This document shows, one piece after another, positions 45,798 through 55,258 of a stretch of DNA of 64,000 nucleotides. The DNA is taken from the NCBI GenBank assembly GCA_905221345.1, contig CAJNCW010000003.1, positions 1 to 64,000 on the forward strand, read 5' to 3'. The notes below the pieces were generated by a model, which saw only the letters and a list, made by a program, of their open reading frames with translations, ran no database searches and was not told where the DNA came from. Position numbers and translations under genes: made by a program. The first letter of the stretch is position 1, and the number at the start of each line of letters is the position of its first letter. The stretch comes from a bacterium (GTDB lineage: Bacteria > Bacillota > Bacilli > Lactobacillales > Streptococcaceae).

Positions 45798-48152
45798 ATG
45801 AAAGATAAAATTAAAGAATATTTAGAAGAGAAGGGGCGAGTGACAGTAAATGACCTGGCTCAGGCTCTCGGAAAGGAAGGGCCCAAGGATTTCCGTGAGT
45901 TGATTAAAACCTTGTCCCTAATGGAGAGAAAGCACCAGATTCGTTTTGAAGATGATGGTAGCCTCACCTTAAATCAAAAGAAGAAACATGAAATCACCCT
46001 CAAAGGGATTTTTCATGCCCATAAAAACGGCTTTGGCTTTGTCAGTCTAGAAGGCGAAGAGGACGATCTTTTTGTAGGAAAAAACGATGTCAACTATGCC
46101 ATAGATGGTGATACCGTTGAGGTCGTGATTAAGAAAGTCGCTGACCGTAACAAGGGAACAGCTGCAGAAGCCAAAATTATTGATATCCTAGAACATAGCC
46201 TGACGACAGTTGTAGGTCAAATCGTTCTGGATCAGGAAAAGCCCAAGTATGCGGGCTACATCCGTTCCAAAAATCAAAAAATCAGCCAACCCATCTATGT
46301 GAAGAAACCAGCTATCAAGTTGGAAGGGACAGAGGTTCTCAAGGTCTTTATCGACAAATACCCAAGTAAGAAACATGATTTCTTTGTCGCTAGTGTGCTC
46401 GACGTGGTGGGACACTCGACAGATGCTGGGATTGATGTCCTTGAAGTCTTGGAGTCCATGGATATTGTCTCAGAATTTCCAGAAGCTGTTCTCAAGGAGG
46501 CAGAAAGTGTGCCAGATGCTCCGTCTCAAAAGGATATGGAAGGTCGTCTGGACCTGAGAGATGAAATTACCTTTACCATTGATGGTGCGGATGCCAAGGA
46601 CTTGGACGACGCGGTTCATATCAAGCCTTTAAAAAATGGAAATCTAGAACTCGGGGTTCACATCGCGGATGTTTCCTACTATGTGACAGAGGGTTCTGCA
46701 CTTGACAAGGAAGCCCTTAACCGCGCGACTTCTGTCTATGTGACAGACCGAGTGGTGCCAATGCTTCCAGAGCGTTTGTCAAATGGCATCTGCTCTCTCA
46801 ATCCTCAAGTCGATCGCTTGACCCAGTCTGCTATTATGGAGATTGATAAACATGGTCGTGTGGTTAATTACACCATTACCCAAACTGTTATCAAGACTAG
46901 TTTCCGTATGACCTATAGCGCTGTTAATGATATCCTAGCTGGCGACGAGGAAAAGAGACAAGAGTTTAAGAAAATTGTTCCTAGTATCGAGCTCATGGCC
47001 AAGCTTCATGAAAGGCTAGAAAGCATGCGTGAGAAACGAGGTGCCCTTAATTTTGATACCAGTGAAGCAAAGATTCTAGTGGATAAAAAAGGTAAGCCTG
47101 TGGATATCGTTCTTCGTCAACGTGGTGTTGCAGAGCGCATGATTGAGTCCTTCATGTTGATTGCTAATGAAACGGTTGCCGAGCACTTTAGCAAGCTGGA
47201 GTTGCCTTTCATCTATCGAATTCACGAGGAGCCCAAGGCTGAAAAAGTTCAGAAGTTTATTGATTATGCTTCGAGCTTTGGTTTGCGAATTTATGGGACT
47301 GCCAGTGAGATTAGCCAGGAGGCGCTTCAGGACATCATGCGTGCTGTTGAGGGAGAACCCTATGCGGATGTATTGTCCATGATGCTTCTCCGATCCATGC
47401 AGCAGGCTCGCTATTCTGAGCACAATCACGGTCACTATGGTCTTGCTGCTGATTATTACACTCACTTTACCAGTCCGATTCGCCGTTATCCTGACCTCCT
47501 TGTTCACCGGATGATTCGGGACTATGGTCGTTCCAAGGAAATAGCCGAGCATTTTGAACAAGTGATTCCAGAGATTGCAACCCAGTCTTCCAACCGTGAA
47601 CGTCGTGCCATTGAGGCGGAGCGTGAAGTCGAAGCCATGAAAAAAGCTGAGTACATGGAAGAATACGTGGGCGAAGAGTACGATGCAGTTGTATCCAGCA
47701 TTGTCAAATTCGGACTTTTTGTCGAATTGCCAAATACAGTTGAAGGCTTGATTCATATCACTAATTTGCCTGAATTTTATCATTTCAACGAGCGTGACTT
47801 GACACTCCGTGGGGAGAAATCGGGCATAACTTTCCGTGTAGGACAGCAGATTCGCATTCGGGTTGAAAGAGCGGATAAGATGACAGGTGAGATTGATTTC
47901 TCTTATATCCCAAGTGAGTTTGATGTCATCGAAAAAGGCTTGAAACAAGCTGGGCGCAAAGACAGAGGACGTGGTTCAAGTCGTCGTTCAGACAAGAAGG
48001 AAGACAAGAGAAAATCAGGACGCTCGAATGATAAGCACAAGCATTCACAAAAAGACAAGAAGAAAAAGGGGAAGAAACCTTTTTACAAAGAAGTAGCTAA
48101 GAAAGGAGCCAAGCATGGCAAAGGGCGAGGGAAAAGTCGTCGCACAAAATAA
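45798..48152 (+). CDS. rnr: Ribonuclease R
   Basis: 784 residues. Order: N-terminal helix-turn-helix, cold-shock OB folds ([21 protein letters not shown]), RNB catalytic core ([20 protein letters not shown] with the Asp cluster, about residues 261-280), [18 protein letters not shown], then an S1 domain ([17 protein letters not shown]) and a long Lys/Arg tail. A 3'-5' exoribonuclease that degrades structured RNA and acts with SmpB/tmRNA. It overlaps smpB by 38 bases. Confidence 0.97.
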   Translation: MKDKIKEYLEEKGRVTVNDLAQALGKEGPKDFRELIKTLSLMERKHQIRFEDDGSLTLNQKKKHEITLKGIFHAHKNGFGFVSLEGEEDDLFVGKNDVNYAIDGDTVEVVIKKVADRNKGTAAEAKIIDILEHSLTTVVGQIVLDQEKPKYAGYIRSKNQKISQPIYVKKPAIKLEGTEVLKVFIDKYPSKKHDFFVASVLDVVGHSTDAGIDVLEVLESMDIVSEFPEAVLKEAESVPDAPSQKDMEGRLDLRDEITFTIDGADAKDLDDAVHIKPLKNGNLELGVHIADVSYYVTEGSALDKEALNRATSVYVTDRVVPMLPERLSNGICSLNPQVDRLTQSAIMEIDKHGRVVNYTITQTVIKTSFRMTYSAVNDILAGDEEKRQEFKKIVPSIELMAKLHERLESMREKRGALNFDTSEAKILVDKKGKPVDIVLRQRGVAERMIESFMLIANETVAEHFSKLELPFIYRIHEEPKAEKVQKFIDYASSFGLRIYGTASEISQEALQDIMRAVEGEPYADVLSMMLLRSMQQARYSEHNHGHYGLAADYYTHFTSPIRRYPDLLVHRMIRDYGRSKEIAEHFEQVIPEIATQSSNRERRAIEAEREVEAMKKAEYMEEYVGEEYDAVVSSIVKFGLFVELPNTVEGLIHITNLPEFYHFNERDLTLRGEKSGITFRVGQQIRIRVERADKMTGEIDFSYIPSEFDVIEKGLKQAGRKDRGRGSSRRSDKKEDKRKSGRSNDKHKHSQKDKKKKGKKPFYKEVAKKGAKHGKGRGKSRRTK

Positions 48153-48582
48153 AAAAGCGCACCACGACTATACAATCGTAGATACGCTAGAGGCAGGAAT
48201 GGTCCTGACCGGAACTGAAATCAAGAGCGTTCGAGCTGCTCGAATCAACCTCAAGGACGGCTTTGCTCAGGTAAAAAATGGAGAAGTCTGGTTGAGCAAT
48301 GTCCATATCGCTCCTTACGAAGAGGGCAATATCTGGAACCAGGAACCAGAACGCCGTCGTAAACTCCTGCTCCATAAGAAACAAATTCAAAAACTGGAAC
48401 AGGAAACTAAAGGGACAGGGATGACACTTGTTCCCCTTAAGGTCTATATCAAAGATGGATATGCCAAGCTCCTTTTAGGACTTGCTAAAGGGAAACATGA
48501 CTATGACAAACGGGAGTCAATCAAGCGTCGTGAACAAAACCGCGACATTGCGCGTGTTATGAAAGCTGTCAATCAGCGTTAA
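48115..48582 (+). CDS. smpB: SsrA-binding protein SmpB
   Basis: 155 residues. [20 protein letters not shown] and [20 protein letters not shown] at the start, [20 protein letters not shown] at the end. SmpB brings tmRNA to stalled ribosomes. The start lies within the 3' end of rnr, the conserved rnr-smpB coupling. Confidence 0.97.
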   Translation: MAKGEGKVVAQNKKAHHDYTIVDTLEAGMVLTGTEIKSVRAARINLKDGFAQVKNGEVWLSNVHIAPYEEGNIWNQEPERRRKLLLHKKQIQKLEQETKGTGMTLVPLKVYIKDGYAKLLLGLAKGKHDYDKRESIKRREQNRDIARVMKAVNQR

Positions 48583-48596
48583 GAAGAGGAATAATA

Positions 48597-49457
48597 ATGG
48601 AAAAACTAATTGCCTATAAACGAATGCCCTTATGGAATAAACAGACCATGCCAGAAATTGTCCAGCAGAAACACAATACCAAGGTCGGGACTTGGGGAAA
48701 AATTACTGTCTTGAAGGGGGCACTCAAGTTTATTGAATTAACCGAAGATGGCGAAGTTCTAGCTGAACACCTCTTTGAGGCAGGTGCAGACAACCCTATG
48801 GCGCAACCGCAAGCCTGGCACCGAGTAGAGGCCGCAACAGACGATGTAGAATGGTACTTGGAATTTTATTGTAAACCTGAGGATTATTTCCCTAAGAAAT
48901 ACAATACTAATCCAGTCCATTCAGAAGTTCTAGAGGCCATGCAAACGGTGAAACCAGGAAGAGCCTTGGATTTGGGTTGTGGTCAAGGACGTAACTCTCT
49001 CTTTCTTGCACAGAATGGTTTTGATGTGACAGCTATGGATCAAAATGAATTGTCCCTTGAAATCTTGCAAAGCATTGTGGAACAAGAGGATCTAGACATG
49101 CCTGTAGGACTATACGATATCAATTCAGCCAGCATTAGCCAAGACTATGATTTCATCGTTTCAACAGTTGTTCTCATGTTCCTACAAGCGGACTGCATTC
49201 CAACTATTATCCAAAATATGCAGGAGCACACCACGGTCGGTGGCTATAACCTTATCGTCTGTGCCATGGATACGGAGGATTATCCTTGCTCAGTGAACTT
49301 CCCATTTACCTTTAAAGAAGGGGAACTAGCCGACTACTACAAAGATTGGGAATTGGTCAAGTATAATGAAAATCCAGGACATCTGCACCGTCGTGATGAA
49401 AATGGCAATCGCATTCAACTACGCTTTGCGACCATGCTAGCCAAAAAAATCAAGTAA
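48597..49457 (+). CDS. tehB: SAM-dependent methyltransferase TehB
   Basis: 286 residues. The N-terminal TehB-associated beta domain (about 1-90, [20 protein letters not shown]) is followed by a class I methyltransferase with [20 protein letters not shown]. Relatives methylate tellurite/selenite and confer resistance. The physiological substrate is unclear. It lies 14 bases after smpB and is closed by a strong terminator. Confidence 0.9.
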   Translation: MEKLIAYKRMPLWNKQTMPEIVQQKHNTKVGTWGKITVLKGALKFIELTEDGEVLAEHLFEAGADNPMAQPQAWHRVEAATDDVEWYLEFYCKPEDYFPKKYNTNPVHSEVLEAMQTVKPGRALDLGCGQGRNSLFLAQNGFDVTAMDQNELSLEILQSIVEQEDLDMPVGLYDINSASISQDYDFIVSTVVLMFLQADCIPTIIQNMQEHTTVGGYNLIVCAMDTEDYPCSVNFPFTFKEGELADYYKDWELVKYNENPGHLHRRDENGNRIQLRFATMLAKKIK

Positions 49458-49474
49458 ATCAAACATCTGCAAGT

Positions 49475-49511
49475 GAATAGAAACCACTTTTGGAGGTTTC
49501 TATTCGTTTTT
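49475..49511 (+). terminator. Terminator of the rnr-smpB-tehB run
   Basis: Perfect 11-bp stem GAATAGAAACC/GGTTTCTATTC and T run. Confidence 0.85.
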
Positions 49512-49526
49512 GTTTGCGTTGGTTGA

Positions 49527-49555
49527 TTGGGGCGAGCAGGATTTTATGCTATACT
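49527..49555 (+). promoter_or_regulatory. Promoter of the CARF-nuclease gene
   Basis: TTGGGG (49527-49532), 17 bases, TATACT (49550-49555) with TGC just before it. The predicted leader is about 70 bases. Confidence 0.6.
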
Positions 49556-49634
49556 AGAAATAGAAAATCTGAGCAGTAAAACTGTATTGCTGTCGCTCTC
49601 AGCGCAAGATGTTGTAGATGATGGAGGTGGTCCA

Positions 49635-50783
49635 ATGACGAGTCTTTTGGTGGAACTGTATGATCGGCATGTATTGGAAAAGAATGTCTACCAAGCCTTT
49701 GTCAGTGATTGTGACGAGATTCTTTTTCTATCTTTGACAAAAATAAGCAATGAAGAGAAACTCTCTCTCCGTCAGTTCATCATGGAAGAGGTGCCTCATA
49801 TCCAACGAGTGACCTTTCGCCAGCTATCCTTAGAACAACTAGCGGACCAGTTAGATTATGGCCTAGCAGGTTACGACCAAGTCCTTCTCGATGTTTTTGG
49901 AGGAGATTCGCTACTAGCCTTATCCCTCTATCAATACGGCTTGAATCGGCACCTCCCCATCGTTGCCATGGATGTCGAGCGAGGAAAACAATACAAGTGG
50001 GTAGTCGGTCAGTTAGAAAAAGAAGAGTTGGACATTCCAACCCTAAGCATCCAACAGCTGATAGCTTTGCGTGGTGGAAAAATGCTCAAATCAAAACGCC
50101 CTATCCACTCAGTTAAGCAAATTGCAGCCATCAAAAAGCTAGCCAGCTCGGCTATTGCCAATCCTGCCCACTGGTATCAAGTGACCCAATTTTTCTCTCT
50201 AGCAAAGACCAATGACCTGCATGCTGAGACCGAAAAAATACTGGAAAACAATGGCAAGTATTATCACTATCCAGAAGCCCTTATCCCCTTACTAGTGGAA
50301 GCGGGGATGCTTTGTATTGAAAGTGAGGACAAAAAACGAGTAGCATACAGCTTTCCAAGTCAAGAAGCTCAAGTCTTTTGCCGCAATAAGGGACATATTT
50401 TAGAGGTATATCTCTATCTCTTGGCGCTCGAATCTCAGCTGTTTGATGAGTGCATGATAGGCGGTGAGATTGATTGGAATGGCATCTTTCCAGAGGCGGA
50501 CAATGTTCAAAATGAGATTGATGTCATTCTGAGAAAGGGGCGCTCAATTACCTTTATCTCCTGCAAGATGACAGATTTATCAGTCGAAGCCATCAATGAG
50601 CTAGAAGTCTACGCCAATCATTTTGCTGGGGAGAGTTGCCTCAAGTTAATTGTCTGTACGGGGAAAATCAATCCTGTTTATGCCAATCGCTGTCAGGAAT
50701 ACGGCGTGCTCGTCATTAGAAGCGAGCAGATCCCCAATCTCATTCCCATGTTGAAAAAATACTCTAAGAGGTTTAAAAGGTAG
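49635..50783 (+). CDS. Stand-alone CARF-nuclease-like protein (DUF1887 / Card1-Can2 family)
   Basis: 382 residues from the ATG with GGAGGTGG upstream. The open frame continues to 49527, but that part overlaps the promoter. The N-terminal half fits a DUF1887 CARF domain: TSLLVELYDRHVLEKNVYQA, DQVLLDVFGGDSLLALSLY (about 80-98) and LPIVAMDVERGKQYKW. The C-terminal half fits the restriction-endonuclease-like domain: NEIDVILRKGRSITFISCKM (about 293-312). Compared with Card1/Can2, the usual TGGTK ligand loop is FGGDS (88-92). The acidic residue before the catalytic Lys311 is Ser309, while Asp296 and Lys311 remain. In type III CRISPR systems such proteins cut nucleic acid when bound to cyclic oligoadenylate. 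No cas gene or array is in the window. It lies between tehB and coiA with its own promoter. Family call fairly sure; activity unknown. Confidence 0.78.
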   Translation: MTSLLVELYDRHVLEKNVYQAFVSDCDEILFLSLTKISNEEKLSLRQFIMEEVPHIQRVTFRQLSLEQLADQLDYGLAGYDQVLLDVFGGDSLLALSLYQYGLNRHLPIVAMDVERGKQYKWVVGQLEKEELDIPTLSIQQLIALRGGKMLKSKRPIHSVKQIAAIKKLASSAIANPAHWYQVTQFFSLAKTNDLHAETEKILENNGKYYHYPEALIPLLVEAGMLCIESEDKKRVAYSFPSQEAQVFCRNKGHILEVYLYLLALESQLFDECMIGGEIDWNGIFPEADNVQNEIDVILRKGRSITFISCKMTDLSVEAINELEVYANHFAGESCLKLIVCTGKINPVYANRCQEYGVLVIRSEQIPNLIPMLKKYSKRFKR

Positions 50784-50794
50784 AAAAGTAATAT

Positions 50795-50820
50795 GAAAGG
50801 CTGGAATTCCAGTCTTTTTT
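50795..50820 (+). terminator. Terminator after the CARF-nuclease gene
   Basis: AAAGGCTGG/CCAGTCTTT around the palindrome CTGGAATTCCAG with a T run. It isolates coiA transcription. Confidence 0.75.
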
Positions 50821-50827
50821 CTTATTT

Positions 50828-50835
50828 TCCGAATA
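50828..50835 (+). promoter_or_regulatory. Competence (cin/com) box of coiA
   Basis: TCCGAATA with a T-rich upstream stretch, 22 bases before the coiA ATG. One mismatch from TACGAATA. Confidence 0.75.
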
Positions 50836-50856
50836 GAAAAGAAAAGGAGGTAGGCC

Positions 50857-51813
50857 ATGTTTGTAGCCAGAGATGCCAAGGGAAATTTGGTGAATGCTCT
50901 CGAAAAAGATGTGAGCAAGCAAGCTTATACCTGTCCAGCCTGTGGTGGCGGACTACGATTACGCCAAGGACAGAGTATTCGAACGCACTTTGCCCATGAA
51001 AGGTTAAGGGATTGTATCGCTATTTTTGAAAATGAAAGTCCAGAACACTTGGGAAATAAAGAGGCCCTTTATCACTGGGCCAAGAAGGACAATCAGGTGG
51101 CCTTAGAATATAGTTTGCCCGAGATCCAGCAGGTTGCGGATGTTCTCGTCAATGAGAAACTAGCTCTGGAGGTTCAGTGCAGTCCCTTGTCTCAAAAGCT
51201 TTTAGGCGATAGAAGTCAAGGATACCGCAGCCAGGGCTATCAGGTTATCTGGCTACTGGGAGAAAAACTCTGGTTAAAGGAGCGATTAACACAATTGCAA
51301 AGGGGATTTCTCTATTTTAGTCAAAATATGGGATTCTATGTTTGGGAACTAGATCTTAAAAAGCAAGTTTTGAGACTCAACTATCTTCTGCATCAGGCCC
51401 TACGTGGCAAACTTCATTTTCAGGTCAAGGAATTTCCCTACGGCCAAGGAAATCTCTTGGAAATTCTACGATTTCCTTATCAAAAACAAAAACTGCCTCG
51501 TTTTGAAGTTGTACAAGATTCAACTATCTGTCACTACATTCGCCAGCAGTTGTACTACCAAACGCCCTACTGGATGAAGAAGCAGGAGGAAGCCTATCAT
51601 CAAGGAGACAATCTATTAAACCGTCAACTAGACGACTGGTATCCCCAGGTCAGACCGATAGAGTCAGGAGATTTTTTGCAGATTGAAACGGATTTGACTA
51701 GCTATTATAGAAATTTTCAGGCTTACTATCAAAAAAATCCGAAAAATAATCGCCAAAAGCTCTATCCACCAGCCTTTTATCACTTATATTTCTCAAAAAA
51801 TGTGGTAAAATAG
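50857..51813 (+). CDS. coiA: Competence protein CoiA
   Basis: 318 residues. CoiA is a late-competence protein needed for recombination of incoming DNA. A zinc-finger-like YTCPACGGGLRLRQGQ with THFAHER lies at the start. A nuclease-like core follows (LGNKEALYHWAKKD, VADVLVNEKLALEVQCSPLS, about residues 67-112, with D...EVQ as the possible PD-(D/E)xK pattern). The C-terminal half is less conserved. The ribosome-binding site is AAGGAGG and the competence box is directly upstream. pepF starts 18 bases after the stop. Confidence 0.94.
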   Translation: MFVARDAKGNLVNALEKDVSKQAYTCPACGGGLRLRQGQSIRTHFAHERLRDCIAIFENESPEHLGNKEALYHWAKKDNQVALEYSLPEIQQVADVLVNEKLALEVQCSPLSQKLLGDRSQGYRSQGYQVIWLLGEKLWLKERLTQLQRGFLYFSQNMGFYVWELDLKKQVLRLNYLLHQALRGKLHFQVKEFPYGQGNLLEILRFPYQKQKLPRFEVVQDSTICHYIRQQLYYQTPYWMKKQEEAYHQGDNLLNRQLDDWYPQVRPIESGDFLQIETDLTSYYRNFQAYYQKNPKNNRQKLYPPAFYHLYFSKNVVK

Positions 51814-51831
51814 AAAGGATGGAGGAATCTT

Positions 51832-53634
51832 ATGGTATTACAACGACATGAAATAAATGAAAAAGATACATGGGATCTTTCGACAATCTACCCAACAGAC
51901 CAGGCTTGGGAAGAAGCCTTGAAAGACTTAACTGAAAAAGTACAAACAGCATCCCAGTATGAAGGGCATCTCTTGGACAGCGCAGACAGTTTGCTTGAGA
52001 TTACAGAATTCTCACTTGACTTGGAACGCCAAGTTGAAAAGCTTTATGTCTATGCACATATGAAAAATGACCAGGACACGCGTGAAGCCAAGTATCAAGA
52101 GTACTATGCTAAGGCAATGACTTTATACAGTCAGTTAGAACAAGCCTTTTCATTCTATGAACCTGAGTTTATGGAGATTAGCGAAGAGCAGTATGCGGCC
52201 TTCCTAGAAGTTCAACCAAAACTCCAAGTTTACAAACACTTTTTTGATAAGCTCTTGCAAAAGAAAGATCATGTTCTTTCACAACGTGAGGAAGAATTGC
52301 TTGCTGGAGCAGGAGAAATCTTTGGTTCTGCTAGTGAAACCTTTGCTATTTTGGACAATGCGGATATTAGCTTCCCATACGTGCTTGATGATGAAGGCAA
52401 GGAAGTGCAACTCTCACACGGTACTTACATTCGCTTGATGGAGTCTAAAAACCGTGAAGTGCGTCGTGGAGCCTATGAAGCCCTCTATGCGACTTATGAG
52501 CAATTCCAACACACTTACGCTAAGACTTTGCAGACAAATGTTAAGGTGCAAAACTACCGCGCAAAAGTTCGCAATTATAAGAGTGCTCGCCATGCAGCCC
52601 TCGCAGCAAACTTTGTTCCAGAAAGTGTCTATGACAATCTAGTTGCAGCAGTTCGCAAGCATTTGCCACTCTTGCATCGATACCTAGAACTTCGTTCTAA
52701 AATCTTGGGGATTTCTGATCTCAAGATGTACGATGTCTACACTCCGCTATCTTCAGTAGAATACAGCTTTACTTATGAGGAAGCCTTGAAAAAGGCAGAA
52801 GAAGCTTTGGCAGTTTTGGGTGAGGATTACTTAAGCCGCGTTAAACGTGCCTTCAGTGAGCGTTGGATTGATGTCTATGAAAACCAAGGCAAGCGTTCTG
52901 GTGCCTACTCTGGTGGATCATACGATACAAATGCCTTTATGCTTCTCAACTGGCAGGACAATCTAGACAATCTCTTTACCCTTGTCCATGAAACAGGTCA
53001 CAGTATGCACTCAAGCTATACTCGTGAAACCCAACCTTATGTTTACGGAGATTATTCTATCTTCTTGGCTGAGATTGCCTCAACGACTAACGAAAATATC
53101 TTGACAGAGAAATTGTTGGAAGAGGTAGAAGATGACGCGACTCGCTTTGCTATTCTCAATAACTTCCTAGACGGTTTCCGTGGAACAGTCTTCCGTCAAA
53201 CTCAATTCGCTGAGTTTGAACACGCCATCCACCAAGCAGACCAAAATGGAGAAGTCTTGACAAGTGATTTCCTCAATAAACTCTACGCTGACTTGAACCA
53301 AGAGTACTACGGACTCAGCAAGGAAGACAATCCTCAGATCCAATACGAGTGGGCGCGCATTCCACACTTCTACTATAACTACTATGTTTATCAATATTCA
53401 ACTGGTTTTGCAGCAGCTTCAGCCTTAGCTGAAAAGATTGTCCATGGTAGTCAAGAAGACCGTGACCGCTATATCGACTACCTCAAGGCAGGTAAGTCAG
53501 ACTATCCGCTCAATGTCATGAGAAAAGCGGGAGTGGATATGGAGAAGGAAGACTATCTCAACGATGCCTTTGCAGTCTTTGAACGTCGCTTGAACGAGTT
53601 TGAAGCCCTTGTTGAAAAATTGGGACTAGCTTAA
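51832..53634 (+). CDS. pepF: Oligoendopeptidase F
   Basis: 600 residues. M3 metallopeptidase with zinc site [20 protein letters not shown] (HExxH form, about residues 384-403) and a distal zinc-ligand Glu in [11 protein letters not shown]. It cleaves peptides of 7-17 residues in the cytoplasm. The N-terminus [20 protein letters not shown] is typical. The O-methyltransferase gene follows after 1 base. It may be partly transcribed from the competence promoter of coiA. Confidence 0.97.
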   Translation: MVLQRHEINEKDTWDLSTIYPTDQAWEEALKDLTEKVQTASQYEGHLLDSADSLLEITEFSLDLERQVEKLYVYAHMKNDQDTREAKYQEYYAKAMTLYSQLEQAFSFYEPEFMEISEEQYAAFLEVQPKLQVYKHFFDKLLQKKDHVLSQREEELLAGAGEIFGSASETFAILDNADISFPYVLDDEGKEVQLSHGTYIRLMESKNREVRRGAYEALYATYEQFQHTYAKTLQTNVKVQNYRAKVRNYKSARHAALAANFVPESVYDNLVAAVRKHLPLLHRYLELRSKILGISDLKMYDVYTPLSSVEYSFTYEEALKKAEEALAVLGEDYLSRVKRAFSERWIDVYENQGKRSGAYSGGSYDTNAFMLLNWQDNLDNLFTLVHETGHSMHSSYTRETQPYVYGDYSIFLAEIASTTNENILTEKLLEEVEDDATRFAILNNFLDGFRGTVFRQTQFAEFEHAIHQADQNGEVLTSDFLNKLYADLNQEYYGLSKEDNPQIQYEWARIPHFYYNYYVYQYSTGFAAASALAEKIVHGSQEDRDRYIDYLKAGKSDYPLNVMRKAGVDMEKEDYLNDAFAVFERRLNEFEALVEKLGLA

Positions 53635-53635
53635 G

Positions 53636-54349
53636 ATGGTAGAGTCTTATAGTAAAAATGCCAATCACAATATGCGCCGGCCTGTCGTCAAGGAAGAAAT
53701 CGTAGAACTCATGCGCCAGCGTCAAAAACAGGTGACAGGTTCTTTGAAAGAGTTGGAGACCTTCGCTCGCAAGGAAAACATTCCCATTATTCCCCATGAA
53801 ACGGTCGCGTATTTCCGTTTTCTCATGGAGACCATACAGCCCAAGAACATTTTGGAAATTGGGACGGCTATCGGTTTCTCAACTCTTTTAATGGCGGAAC
53901 ATGCGCCAGATGCCAAGATTACAACGATTGACCGTAATCCTGAGATGATAGGCTTTGCCAAGGAAAACTTTGCCCAGTTTGACAGTCGTAAGCAAATGAC
54001 ACTCTTGGAGGGAGATGCAGTCGATGTTTTATCTACTCTGACAGAAACTTATGACTTTGTCTTTATGGATTCGGCCAAGTCTAAGTATATCGTCTTTCTG
54101 CCTGAAATCCTCAAGCACTTGGAAGTTGGTGGAGTAGTCGTCTTGGATGATATTTTCCAAGGAGGAGATGTTGCCAAGGACATCATGGAAGTCCGCCGAG
54201 GTCAACGAACCATTTACCGAGGTTTGCAAAGACTTTTCGACGCAACTTTGGACAATCCAGGTCTAACAGCAACTCTAGTTCCACTTGGGGACGGGATTCT
54301 CATGCTGAGAAAGAATGTGGAAAATGTAATTTTGCCAGAAATGAAATAA
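53636..54349 (+). CDS. SAM-dependent O-methyltransferase
   Basis: 237 residues. Catechol O-methyltransferase-like family: motif I ILEIGTAIGFSTLLMAEHAP (about residues 72-91), then ITTIDRNPEMIGFAKENF, FVFMDSAKSKYIVFLPEIL and GGVVVLDDIFQGGDV. Some relatives (TrmR) methylate tRNA wobble uridine derivatives. It starts 1 base after pepF. Downstream, instead of prsA directly (the order I recall in pneumococcus), comes the recombinase-adhesin insert. Confidence 0.9.
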   Translation: MVESYSKNANHNMRRPVVKEEIVELMRQRQKQVTGSLKELETFARKENIPIIPHETVAYFRFLMETIQPKNILEIGTAIGFSTLLMAEHAPDAKITTIDRNPEMIGFAKENFAQFDSRKQMTLLEGDAVDVLSTLTETYDFVFMDSAKSKYIVFLPEILKHLEVGGVVVLDDIFQGGDVAKDIMEVRRGQRTIYRGLQRLFDATLDNPGLTATLVPLGDGILMLRKNVENVILPEMK

Positions 54350-54364
54350 ATAAAAAAATAGTAC

Positions 54365-54394
54365 AATCCTCCTGTATCAAGTAATAGGAGGATT
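54365..54394 (+). terminator. Terminator hairpin that contains the recombinase ribosome-binding site
   Basis: Perfect 9-bp stem AATCCTCCT/AGGAGGATT followed by TTTT. The 3' arm holds AGGAGG, the Shine-Dalgarno sequence of the recombinase gene (ATG 54398). Read-through transcripts would hide it. Confidence 0.75.
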
Positions 54395-54397
54395 TTT

Positions 54398-55021
54398 ATG
54401 TCTCAAAACATCATCAATATCGGCTATGCACGCGTTTCAACCCATAAGCAAGATTTGGGCTTAGAGGTGCAAATCGAAGCTCTCAAGCATTGTGACCAGC
54501 TTTTTATCGAGTGTGAATCTGGTTCAAATAATGCACGATCAGAGCTCGAAAAGGCTCTAAAATTGGCCCAAACGCTTTCGAAAAAAGGAATGCAAGTCAC
54601 TTTCACCATCTACAAGCTTGATAGGCTCACCGGCTCCATGTTTAAATTGCTGAAAATAATCCAGCAGCTCAACGAACATCAAATCCAGCTCATCAGCCTG
54701 TATGAAAAGCTGGAAACCGATTCGCTCATTGGTAGGTTACTTTGTATGATTTTAGGATTTGTGGCAGAAAGTGAGCTGGAAAACTTGCGATTTCGTACCC
54801 GTGAAGGTCTTCGTAAAGCTAAGGAAAAAGGTGTCAAACTAGGTGCTAAGCGAATTTCGAAAGAGAAGGAGAAGAGAATTATTCAGCAGTATTTGGCAGG
54901 TGGATTAAGCATAAGAAAAATTGCAAAAACAGAACAAATTTCGACCTCAACTATCTATAAAGTATTGGAACGCAACGATGTGGCGAACAATCGCAAAAAA
55001 GTTTCGCAAAATTCTTGCTAA
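54398..55021 (+). CDS. Small serine recombinase (resolvase/invertase family)
   Basis: 207 residues. The catalytic domain has YARVSTHKQDLGLEVQ with nucleophile Ser14, KLDRLTGSMFKLL with active-site Arg, SLYEKLETDSLIGRL and the long helix AESELENLRFRTREGLRKAK. The C-terminal helix-turn-helix (GLSIRKIAKTEQISTSTIYK, about 167-186) is Hin/resolvase-like. Such enzymes resolve or invert DNA between short sites. No transposase is near. Repeated GTTTCG motifs lie just downstream, before the adhesin gene. The gene lies in an insert between the methyltransferase gene and prsA. Confidence 0.92.
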   Translation: MSQNIINIGYARVSTHKQDLGLEVQIEALKHCDQLFIECESGSNNARSELEKALKLAQTLSKKGMQVTFTIYKLDRLTGSMFKLLKIIQQLNEHQIQLISLYEKLETDSLIGRLLCMILGFVAESELENLRFRTREGLRKAKEKGVKLGAKRISKEKEKRIIQQYLAGGLSIRKIAKTEQISTSTIYKVLERNDVANNRKKVSQNSC

Positions 55022-55200
55022 AAACGAGACAAAATGGTAGAATGAAGGCGAAAATTTGTTTCGATTAAGAATCGTTTGGCGAAACACTGAAAACAGGAAA
55101 AAATACAAATCAAATACGGATTCAAAACCTTGTTAAATTTGCATTTTCAAAACTATTTACATTGTTATCTGTAACGTTTCGAAAAACGGTTCTTACACGA
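55001..55200 (+). repeat. Inverted GTTTCG-type motifs, candidate recombinase sites
   Basis: The motif GTTTCGnnAAACGnTTCTTA occurs forward at 55176-55195 and in reverse at 55066-55085 (17 of 20 match). A shorter related copy (GTTTCGCAAAATTCTTGC) lies at 55001-55018 in the end of the recombinase gene. A 28-bp dyad GTTTCG...CGAAAC spans 55058-55085, and TGTAAC...CTTACA (28 bp) spans 55170-55197; 26-28 bp is the usual size of serine-recombinase sites. The segment between lies upstream of the adhesin start. Confidence 0.65.
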
Positions 55201-55258
55201 TACAGTTGATTTCTTTTTCTAGTAGGGAAGAAAGGATTTTATTTTAGGAGGGTTCTAT

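Noticed and set aside
47076..47948. 290-codon minus-strand frame inside rnr
   Set aside because: Antisense shadow of the RNase R catalytic region, with no promoter or ribosome-binding site in the right place.
49527..49634. Longer N-terminus for the CARF-nuclease protein from TTG 49527
   Set aside because: That stretch contains the likely promoter, and the strong GGAGGTGG site serves the ATG at 49635, where family similarity begins.
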